Positions 1 through 5,281 of a stretch of 5,452 bases of DNA are shown piece after piece. Location of the stretch: NCBI GenBank assembly GCA_028751055.1, contig JAQZDD010000092.1:1-5452 (forward strand), in the 5' to 3' direction. How positions within the stretch are numbered: the first letter of the stretch is position 1; every line of letters begins with the position of its first letter. The notes beneath the pieces are model-generated. The model did not search any database. It worked only from the letters and a program-made list of their open reading frames with translations, and had not been told where the DNA came from. This stretch comes from Euryarchaeota archaeon Ods04. GTDB lineage: Archaea > Halobacteriota > Halobacteria > Halobacteriales > Halorutilaceae. The position numbers and the translations under genes are program-made.

Positions 1-1198
1 CGCGTGCAGACGCCTGCCTGTGCCACGTGCCTCTGTCCTCGCTCGTGACTATGACGCCGCTCGCCGTGAAGTTGGCGGGTGTGAACTCGATGAGGGGTAT
101 GGAGACGACGCGCTCGTTCTCGACATCCTCGCCGTACCAGACCGAGTAGTCGCCGACCTCGACCTTCTCGACATCGTCGACGGGAGAGACGGTGCCGAGA
201 CCTGCGACGAAGCCGATTACACAGATGGCGAGTATGGGAAGGACGAGTGCCGCCAGAGACGCCGAACGGCGTAGAGGCAGGTCATCAAGCTCCAGAAAAG
301 GCGTGGCGGACGACTCGACGGAGGTTCCGAAGCCGAGTATTACGGCGAGCGCGGCGACAGCCGAGACGCCCAGACCGCGGTAGAGGACGTAGACGTCGCC
401 CTCCGCGAGCCAGACGAGATGGAGTCCCTGTGCGAGACCGACGAGGAGGACGGCGAGTCCGACCTTGTAGCCGTCGACGGGGGTTCCACGTCTCCGCGCT
501 AAGAGGACGGCGAGACCGATGCCAAGCAGGAAGCCGAGCGCGTGTGCGTCAACGGCTATGTTCGCCCACGAAGGCGAGGTGGTCACGGTTTCGACAGTCG
601 ACTGCGCCGAAACGGGGGAGCGAAGAGCCGCGACCACGGTACGGACACCGCCCGAGACGACTATCAGACCGACAGAGACGAGCGGGTAGAAGACGACGAC
701 GAAGCCGAAGAAGAAGAAGACGACGCCCGAGAAGCCTATCGACGGTCCGAGCGAGAAGACGGACACGAAGACGCCGACTGCGTAGAAGAACAGAGGGATT
801 ACGACGAGCGCGCGGACGAGCGGTCGGCGCGAACTCTTGTGTCCGATGACGTACTCGGCGACGGGCGCGAATACGAGCGTCGTGAGTAGGTTACCGAGTA
901 TGTGTGAGGTGCTGTTGTGTCCGATAGGACCTGTCAGGAAGCCGGACGGATAGCCGTAAGACCACGAGAAGTAAGGTATCGTGAGAAGGTGGTCGCCCGT
1001 GAACGCGCGCTGTGCGAATCCGAAGAAGACGACGTTAACGCCGACTATGACGAAAGTGCCGAGCGGTAGACCGTAGACTAAGCGTCGACGCGAGATACGC
1101 AGGATACGGTGGAGTACGGCAGGGCGTGCCCAGTACGCGGCGACGGCGACCAAGACGAGAGCCGCGGACAGGACGACGTACGACAGTTGCTCTATCAC
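1..1198 (-). CDS. Rhomboid-family intramembrane serine protease (C-terminus cut by the window edge)
   Basis: A polytopic membrane protease that would cleave transmembrane substrates within the lipid bilayer. I translated 399 codons with no stop before the left edge. The rhomboid signature is complete: HNSTSH followed by ILGN (H94, H99, N103; the HxxxxHxxxN motif), the catalytic serine in GFSG (S157), and the catalytic histidine in AHALGFLLG (H219). About eight to nine hydrophobic segments are visible, starting near residues 5-22, 41-61, 94-118, 127-149, 153-181 and 214-233, with three more near the C-terminal side. A more polar tail follows (from VSPVDDVEKV to the edge), likely outside the membrane. 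The start is GTG at 1198: an in-frame TGA lies 27 bases upstream, no earlier start exists in this frame, and a TATA box lies about 30 bases upstream, fitting a leaderless transcript. The physiological substrate cannot be read from the sequence. The rhomboid assignment is firm; the true C-terminal extent is unknown. Confidence 0.93.
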   Translation of the reverse strand, partial: MIEQLSYVVLSAALVLVAVAAYWARPAVLHRILRISRRRLVYGLPLGTFVIVGVNVVFFGFAQRAFTGDHLLTIPYFSWSYGYPSGFLTGPIGHNSTSHILGNLLTTLVFAPVAEYVIGHKSSRRPLVRALVVIPLFFYAVGVFVSVFSLGPSIGFSGVVFFFFGFVVVFYPLVSVGLIVVSGGVRTVVAALRSPVSAQSTVETVTTSPSWANIAVDAHALGFLLGIGLAVLLARRRGTPVDGYKVGLAVLLVGLAQGLHLVWLAEGDVYVLYRGLGVSAVAALAVILGFGTSVESSATPFLELDDLPLRRSASLAALVLPILAICVIGFVAGLGTVSPVDDVEKVEVGDYSVWYGEDVENERVVSIPLIEFTPANFTASGVIVTSEDRGTWHRQASAR

Positions 1199-1224
1199 GT
1201 TGTACGGCGTTCGTCATCCGACCT

Positions 1225-1232
1225 CATATATC
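1225..1232 (-). promoter_or_regulatory. TATA box for the rhomboid gene, possibly also used by rpoL
   Basis: The element reads GATATATG on the minus strand, and its core ATATAT is self-complementary. Its centre is about 27 bases from position 1201, so a transcript would begin within a few bases of the GTG at 1198, fitting leaderless translation. The symmetrical core could also recruit TBP for the plus strand, giving rpoL a leader of about 50 bases. An alternative rpoL element is the weaker AT-rich stretch near 1275-1289. Both assignments are inferred from spacing only. Confidence 0.5.
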
Positions 1233-1305
1233 CAACGGGGAGTTACCGAACGTCGGACGCGTGCGTACCACAAGCTTGAAACTCGTAATCCGCGTAGAGC
1301 CGTCA

Positions 1306-1590
1306 ATGAACGTCAAGATACTGTCGAAGACCGACGAAGAAACCGAGGTCGAGGTTCAGGGAGAGGGACACACTCTGATGAACGTCCTCAAGGACGCGCT
1401 CCTCCGTCTCGACGAAGTGGAGGCGGCGACCTACGAGATGAACCCCGAACAGAGCGGCGGACAGACAGACCCCGTTCTGTACATCAAGACCGACGGCATG
1501 GACCCGTTAGACGCACTCAAGGAGGCGACCGACGGTATACAGGACGACGCGGGCGAGTTCCGTGACGAGTTCGAGGACGCTCTCGCCTAA
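1306..1590 (+). CDS. rpoL: DNA-directed RNA polymerase subunit L (Rpo11)
   Basis: A small subunit of the archaeal RNA polymerase, homologous to eukaryotic Rpb11/AC19, which pairs with subunit D as the platform on which the large subunits assemble. The 94-residue product has the usual family length. Diagnostic stretches are GEGHTLMNVLKDALL near residues 19-33 and the conserved NPEQSGGQTDPVLYIKTDG region in the middle, followed by an acidic C-terminal helix. The reading frame stays open far upstream, but ATG 1306 puts 28 residues up to the end of the MNVL motif, as I recall for haloarchaeal RpoL, so the upstream part is a non-coding extension. No strong Shine-Dalgarno sequence precedes it. The gene is divergent from the rhomboid gene and convergent with hemK2, overlapping the end of that gene by 4 bases. 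Confidence 0.95.
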   Translation: MNVKILSKTDEETEVEVQGEGHTLMNVLKDALLRLDEVEAATYEMNPEQSGGQTDPVLYIKTDGMDPLDALKEATDGIQDDAGEFRDEFEDALA

Positions 1591-2138
1591 GAACCGGAAC
1601 GAAGCCGTAGACGCAGAACGACGAGTTCCTCGAAGAAGTAACGTTCGGAAGCGACACGCTCGACCGTGTAGTCGGTTCTTTCCTCGAACTCATCGACGCC
1701 CGAGACCGAAGAAGCGACGAGTAGGACACGTCCATCGGGTGCGAGCACACGCGGAACGGCGTCCAAGAACCGCTCGGCAGTCTCGCGCCCAGTCTCGCCG
1801 CCGCCGAGAGCGAGCGACATGTCGTCGTCTGGTGTTTCGTCTGTCGAAGGCAGGTAGGGCGGGTTGAAGACTACCAAGTCGAAGGAGGCGTCGAGCGCGG
1901 CGACGAGGTCGGTACGGACGGACTCGACACCCTTCGAACGTGCGGCGCGCACAGCCGCCTTGTTTATGTCGGTTGCGACTACTCGCTCCGCCGTCTCGTT
2001 CAAAGCCTCAGCGACGACGCCGCTTCCCGTGCCGACTTCGAGCGCGAAGTCGTCGGGACGTGCCTCCTCGACCGCCGCGTCACGGAGGAGGTAGGTGTCC
2101 TCCGACGGCGGGTATACGTCGGCATCCTCGCTTGTCAA
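1587..2138 (-). CDS. HemK2/Mtq2-type class I SAM-dependent protein methyltransferase
   Basis: Probable N5-glutamine methyltransferase acting on the GGQ motif of archaeal release factor aRF1, the role of the Mtq2/HemK2 family, whose characterised members work with the small zinc protein Trm112. The 183-residue protein opens with the family hallmark VYPPSEDTYLL (residues 8-18). The SAM-binding motif EVGTGSG lies at 34-40, an acidic residue for the ribose at D57, and the catalytic NPPY at 92-95 is typical of glutamine or adenine amino methylation. The length suits the archaeal HemK2 form, which lacks the N-terminal helical domain of bacterial PrmC. The start codon is TTG at 2138, overlapping the ksgA stop as TTGA; no ATG or GTG lies between it and the conserved N-terminal motif, and a GAGGGGG stretch precedes it by about 10 bases. 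The stop is TAG. It is the last gene of the dsbB-ksgA-hemK2 unit. No Trm112 gene is visible here. The substrate is inferred from the family. Confidence 0.88.
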   Translation of the reverse strand: MTSEDADVYPPSEDTYLLRDAAVEEARPDDFALEVGTGSGVVAEALNETAERVVATDINKAAVRAARSKGVESVRTDLVAALDASFDLVVFNPPYLPSTDETPDDDMSLALGGGETGRETAERFLDAVPRVLAPDGRVLLVASSVSGVDEFEERTDYTVERVASERYFFEELVVLRLRLRSGS

Positions 2139-2974
2139 GTTCCGTCTTCCCCCTCGGAACGCAGAGAGTCGGCGACGTGCTCGAACTCTTCGGGCGTCAT
2201 CTTTCCGGGGCGTTTCGACAGGAGTTCTTCGGGCACTTCGTAGACGCGCTCCTCGTCGATGCCGGTTATATGCGTCGTGTTCCTGAGCGCGTTCCTCAAC
2301 GTCTTTCTGCGCTGCGTAAAGACCGCGCGCACAACGTCGTCGAAGAAGGCGTCTTGGAGTTCGCCTGCGTCTTGGCGCGGTTCGAAACGCAGAACCGCGC
2401 TCTCGACCTCGGGTTGGGGTTCGAAGGCGGAGGGCGGCACGGTTTCGAGAATCTCAGCGCGCGCGTAACGTCCCGCCGTCACGGACAGTCTTCCGTAGTC
2501 GTCTTCGCCGGGTTGGGCGACGACACGGTCGGCGAACTCCTTCTGGACTGTGACGACGAGAGGCTTAGCGCGCGGAAGAAGACGGAAAAGGACGGGCGAC
2601 GAAGCCGAGTACGGAAGGTTGGAGACCGATACGTCGAACTCCGGAAGGGGAACGTCGACTGCGTCGCCCTGCAGTACCTCGACGTTGTCGCCGAACTCGC
2701 CGTCGAGAAAACGCGCGAGTTCACGGTCGAGTTCGACGACCGTGACACGGTCGTACTTTTCGGTGAGTCTCTGGGTCAGGTTGCCGACGCCGCCGCCGAC
2801 TTCGAGCGCGTGTCCGTCCTCGACTTCGGGTGCGTACCCCACGATACGGTCGAGGACACGTTCGTCGACCAAGAAGTGCTGGTCGCTCCTGCCCTCGGGA
2901 CGCACACCCGCGCGCCGCATGAGTTCGTGCGTGCTTCTCTTCGTCCCTTTCCCGCTTCTGTCGGACATCTTCAC
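2135..2974 (-). CDS. ksgA: 16S rRNA (adenine-N6,N6)-dimethyltransferase KsgA/RsmA/Dim1
   Basis: Dimethylates two adjacent adenosines in the 3'-terminal hairpin of 16S rRNA late in small-subunit assembly. The 279-residue product shows the family motifs in order: QHFLVD at 32-37, the SAM loop EVGGGVGNLT at 58-67, acidic E81 of VELD, GDAVDVPLP around 103-111, catalytic NLPYSASSP from 119, VQKEFADRV in the middle, and the C-terminal TQRRKTLRNAL that helps bind rRNA. The loop carries a glycine where bacterial KsgA usually has proline (GPG). The start used is GTG 2974, whose GTGA overlaps the stop of the upstream DsbB gene; ATG 2968, two codons in, is an equally possible start and is preceded closely by GGTGA. 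At its other end it overlaps the hemK2 start by 4 bases, so the three genes probably form one mRNA with coupled translation. Confidence 0.95.
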   Translation of the reverse strand: MKMSDRSGKGTKRSTHELMRRAGVRPEGRSDQHFLVDERVLDRIVGYAPEVEDGHALEVGGGVGNLTQRLTEKYDRVTVVELDRELARFLDGEFGDNVEVLQGDAVDVPLPEFDVSVSNLPYSASSPVLFRLLPRAKPLVVTVQKEFADRVVAQPGEDDYGRLSVTAGRYARAEILETVPPSAFEPQPEVESAVLRFEPRQDAGELQDAFFDDVVRAVFTQRRKTLRNALRNTTHITGIDEERVYEVPEELLSKRPGKMTPEEFEHVADSLRSEGEDGT

Positions 2975-3381
2975 CGCTTCCCCACGAAGTCCGTTAGGAG
3001 GAACAACGCGGTTATGATTCCGAACGCCGTGAGGCTCATCTGTGGTATCGTTACACCGTGGAAGCTGTAAAGGACGAGGTCACACGGCACGTCGCTCGTG
3101 CATATACTGGAAGACGCAGGCGTCATCTGCACGTAGTTGTGGTACATAGCAACTAAGAAGCCGCCGACGCTCAGAGGCAGTACGTACGACTTGACGTCTT
3201 CGTCCCGGAGTATACCGACGCCGATGACGAAGACCAAAGGATACATGAATATACGCTGGTACCAGCAGAGATCACACGGAATCAAGCCCATTCCGAGGCT
3301 GAAGTAGAGGCTACCGACCGTCGCCACGACCGCGACTACGAAGGCGGCGTGCCGTTGGTCGGGTGCTATTACGTCTTTCAT
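2971..3381 (-). CDS. DsbB/BdbC-family disulfide bond formation protein (quinone-linked thiol oxidase)
   Basis: A four-helix membrane protein that re-oxidises a DsbA-type partner and passes the electrons to membrane quinone. The 136-residue length matches the short BdbC branch. The redox pair C36-D-L-C39 sits in the motif PCDLCWYQRI, the hallmark of the family, and the second pair is C94 and C100 (ICTSDVPC) in the second extracytoplasmic loop. Hydrophobic segments lie near residues 12-31, 44-58, 66-84 and 113-131. The sequence from GSLYFS through YQRIFMYPLV closely resembles Bacillus BdbC as I remember it. The start is ATG 3381. The matching DsbA/BdbD-like gene lies just upstream on the opposite strand, which supports a working pair. 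The gene leads the unit with ksgA and hemK2, an unexpected partnership. Confidence 0.93.
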   Translation of the reverse strand: MKDVIAPDQRHAAFVVAVVATVGSLYFSLGMGLIPCDLCWYQRIFMYPLVFVIGVGILRDEDVKSYVLPLSVGGFLVAMYHNYVQMTPASSSICTSDVPCDLVLYSFHGVTIPQMSLTAFGIITALFLLTDFVGKR

Positions 3382-3410
3382 CGTGCGGAGTTACGGAACG
3401 AGGCAACAAG

Positions 3411-3421
3411 AGTTTTATTGG
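3411..3421. promoter_or_regulatory. AT-rich TATA element between the divergent dsbB-like and dsbA-like genes
   Basis: The 61-base gap holds one clear AT-rich element, TTTTATT at 3413-3419 on the plus strand. Its centre is 27 bases from A of the ATG at 3443, the expected TATA-to-start distance, so the dsbA-like mRNA is probably leaderless. Read on the minus strand it is AATAAAA and would place a start near 3389, about 8 bases ahead of the dsbB-like ATG. The two genes may therefore share one element, or use closely overlapping promoters. No recognisable operator repeat was seen. Based on spacing only. Confidence 0.55.
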
Positions 3422-3442
3422 TCGGATACCTACCGCCGGTAC

Positions 3443-4177
3443 ATGGCAGACGACAGCAGGATAGAAAAGAGAAAGAAAGAGAGGCAGAGCGGAGAGGGTG
3501 AAAACTCCGAGTTCTGGTCTTACGTCACCCTGATAGGGATAGCCGGAATAATAGTGGTCATCTCGTACTTCCTGTTCTTCTCGGGCGGTGCGGCAGCGGA
3601 CGTGGAGCCTTGGGACGACGTGCAGGCTATCGACGCCGACGACCCGACGATGGTAGCCGCGGGTGCGAGCGAAGACGAGATAGACGACATGGTCGAGGTA
3701 GTCTACTACGGTGACTTCGAGTGTCCAGCGTGTGTCCAGTTCGAGAGGGATGTCTTCCCGACTATGAAGGACGACTACATAGCCACGGGCGACGTTAAGT
3801 TCGTCTTCAAGCCCGTCGACTTCATAGGCACGAGCGACTCAGCGAACGCCGCGCTCGGTGCGCGTTCCGTCTGGGACCAGAACCAGACCGCGTACTGGCA
3901 GTGGCACCGTATCATGTTTGCCAACTTCGAACAGCGCGGCAACTGGGCTTCTCCAAGCAACATAGGTGACTTCGCCACACAGGCGGGTGCCGACGGCAAC
4001 AGCATAGCACAGAGCGTCGAACAGGCGGAGCATGCCGCCGACATACAGCGGCACAGGAGCGAAGCACAGTCGGCTGGTGTACAAGGCACACCGAGCTTCG
4101 TAATCGAAGACACGCTCGTGACCGGCGGTGACTACGCCGAGATAAGTAGCGAGATAGACGCGAACCTCGAAGGCTGA
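3443..4177 (+). CDS. Membrane-anchored DsbA/BdbD-like thiol-disulfide oxidoreductase
   Basis: A thioredoxin-fold protein expected to act outside the cytoplasmic membrane and introduce disulfides into exported proteins. The 244-residue product has a basic N-terminus (EKRKKERQ near 8-15), one membrane segment at about 27-46, an acidic linker, and a DsbA-like domain from about residue 84. The active site is C94-P-A-C97 in YYGDFECPAC, and the cis-proline loop is GTPSFVI (T216-P217). No other cysteine was noticed. The lack of cleavage-site features suggests an uncleaved signal anchor. The reading frame opens earlier, at a GTG at 3383, but ATG 3443 is preferred because it lies 27 bases from a TATA centre and avoids starting upstream of the promoter. 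It faces the DsbB-like gene head to head, the likely redox partner, and converges with the winged-helix gene 11 bases away. Isoleucine is mostly encoded by ATA here (about 13 of 17). Confidence 0.93.
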   Translation: MADDSRIEKRKKERQSGEGENSEFWSYVTLIGIAGIIVVISYFLFFSGGAAADVEPWDDVQAIDADDPTMVAAGASEDEIDDMVEVVYYGDFECPACVQFERDVFPTMKDDYIATGDVKFVFKPVDFIGTSDSANAALGARSVWDQNQTAYWQWHRIMFANFEQRGNWASPSNIGDFATQAGADGNSIAQSVEQAEHAADIQRHRSEAQSAGVQGTPSFVIEDTLVTGGDYAEISSEIDANLEG

Positions 4178-4188
4178 AGATACTGTAA

Positions 4189-4701
4189 TCAGTCCCGTTC
4201 CTCAGTAGCAGACGAAGCCGAGGTCGAAGTTCTCGCCTCCCCGTTCATCTCCTCCTCTATGTTCTCAAGTATCTCCTCCATCCTTGCCTGAACGTGTCTC
4301 TGGGCTATCGAAAGCTCGTTCTTTATCTTTTCGAGCCTTTCGAGACGTGCGGCTGGGTCGAGCGACTCAGGGTCGTCGGTAACTGACTCTATCTCAACGT
4401 GTTCGTAGTTGAACTTCGTCCGGCAAGGATACGCACTCTTTACACCGAAGCTGTACGGCGAAACGTCGACTTCGAGACGGAGGCTACGCGATATATGGAA
4501 GTACTTCCTGCGTCTGTCGTCGACACGGCTCTCGACCAAACCGGCTTCTTCGAGCATCTCAAGATGGTCTATGACCGCCTTGGGCGACACACCGATGTAC
4601 TCGCTTATCTCCGTGACGTAGCACGGCTTCTGCGAGAGCAGACGGAGTATGTTCCTGCGGTTTTCGTTGCCGAGTATGTCTAGCAGTTCGGACGAGTCCA
4701 T
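4189..4701 (-). CDS. ArsR-like winged-helix transcriptional regulator
   Basis: A predicted cytoplasmic DNA-binding protein of 170 residues. Residues 1-72 form a winged helix: LLDILGNENRRNILRLL at 6-22, the helix-turn-helix YVTEISEYIGVSPKAVIDHL at 28-47, and the wing VESRVDDRRRKYFHIS at 56-71. A middle segment with SPYSFGVKSAYP (81-92) follows, then a charged helix at about 117-153 likely to form a coiled coil for dimerisation, and a Ser/Thr-rich tail. The protein resembles a family I recall as widespread in haloarchaea, often labelled ArsR, but I see no metal-binding cysteine cluster. Two cysteines are present, C27 at the start of the recognition module and C93; whether they sense redox is speculative. 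The start ATG 4701 is preceded by AAGGA-like purines 9 bases away. Its target is not known; the neighbouring dsbA-like gene is convergent, not downstream. Confidence 0.85.
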   Translation of the reverse strand: MDSSELLDILGNENRRNILRLLSQKPCYVTEISEYIGVSPKAVIDHLEMLEEAGLVESRVDDRRRKYFHISRSLRLEVDVSPYSFGVKSAYPCRTKFNYEHVEIESVTDDPESLDPAARLERLEKIKNELSIAQRHVQARMEEILENIEEEMNGEARTSTSASSATEERD

Positions 4702-4744
4702 CGGGGGTAGTCCTTTTCCTTGAGTAGAGGTAAAGTCCGATGCA

Positions 4745-4752
4745 ACATAAAC
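4745..4752 (-). promoter_or_regulatory. TATA box for the winged-helix regulator gene
   Basis: The minus strand reads GTTTATGT, preceded by the purine-rich CTAAAG that suits a BRE. Its centre is about 27 bases from position 4722, giving a leader of about 20 bases that contains AAGGAAAAGGA (4711-4721), a possible ribosome binding site 9 bases before the ATG. This suggests the regulator is transcribed separately from the DUF5611-like gene to its right. The rest of the 148-base gap (4702-4849) holds nothing else I can support. Confidence 0.45.
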
Positions 4753-4849
4753 CTTTAGACGAGGTTTCGGGCGACATCGGCTCGGACTGTGTACACCACA
4801 TCCGCCGACGTGTGCTGTTCACCAAGTACAACGAAGGCTACCGCACTTA

Positions 4850-5230
4850 TCAGACATCCACTTCGTCGTCCGGCTCGACATCGCGTTTCATCGACTCACG
4901 TCTCGACTTTGCGTCGCGTCCCGTGGCTTCCTCCAAGAAGTCGTTCTTAGCCTTACGTGCCTTGCCAGCCTCATCCAAGAGACCTTCCTCCTGAAGCGTC
5001 TTCACGTCCTTCTCCTCGAAATGTACGGCGAGTCTGTTCTTAGCGTTCGGGCGTTCGTCGACGCCGACCTCGACACGGTCGAACACCATCGTGTCCTCTA
5101 CGACGTACATCTCGACGCCGTCGCGTCCCTCAGTTCGCGTAACTTCGCCGAAGTACTCCTCAACCTTAGCGCGCAGGTCAGGCACGCGCTCTTCGAGGTA
5201 CTCACCGCGTCGCATCTTGTAGTAGCGCAT
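4850..5230 (-). CDS. DUF5611-like haloarchaeal conserved protein of unknown function
   Basis: A 126-residue, highly charged, soluble protein. It resembles what I recall as the DUF5611 family of haloarchaea, from the N-terminal MRYYKMRRGEYLEERVPD, the central RLAVHFEEKD near 66-75, and the C-terminal AKNDFLEEATGRDAKSRRES block. The alternating hydrophobic pattern from about residue 39 to 72 suggests beta strands, followed by a helical second half and an acidic tail (EPDDEVDV). There are no cysteines, membrane segments or recognisable catalytic motifs. The start ATG 5230 is chosen over a TTG three codons earlier because the family begins with MR-YKMRRGEY. It lies 51 bases downstream of the zinc-knuckle gene on the same strand, so the two may be co-transcribed. 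Function is unknown; family membership is from memory and was not searched. Confidence 0.8.
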   Translation of the reverse strand: MRYYKMRRGEYLEERVPDLRAKVEEYFGEVTRTEGRDGVEMYVVEDTMVFDRVEVGVDERPNAKNRLAVHFEEKDVKTLQEEGLLDEAGKARKAKNDFLEEATGRDAKSRRESMKRDVEPDDEVDV

Positions 5231-5281
5231 ACCGGTCAAACGGAAGGGGGCGACAAAGGCGTTGTGCTACGGCGTCGGGAG

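Noticed and set aside
542..889. A very acidic plus-strand open frame rich in Glu and Asp runs
   Set aside because: It is the complement of Phe- and Val-rich membrane segments of the rhomboid gene; TTC and GTC codons read backwards give GAA and GAC.
1035..1217. A short minus-strand frame with ATG at 1217 and GAGGT upstream
   Set aside because: It overlaps the rhomboid start in another frame, is Arg-rich and low in complexity, and would begin upstream of the predicted transcript start.
1126..1305. A 60-residue N-terminal extension of RpoL
   Set aside because: It is Arg-rich, overlaps the divergent rhomboid gene, and exceeds the usual family length; ATG 1306 matches the family start.
1940..3070. 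A 376-codon plus-strand open frame
   Set aside because: It lies antisense to ksgA and hemK2, which carry complete catalytic motifs. Long antisense frames are common in GC-rich genomes with strong codon bias, and the product matches no family I recognise.
3383..3442. A 20-residue N-terminal extension of the DsbA-like protein from GTG 3383
   Set aside because: It would include the TATA element within the coding region, and ATG 3443 sits at the leaderless distance from that element.
4740..4994. A plus-strand open frame opening at ATG 4740
   Set aside because: It is antisense to the DUF5611-like gene and to the regulator promoter, and its Ser/Arg-rich product shows no motif.
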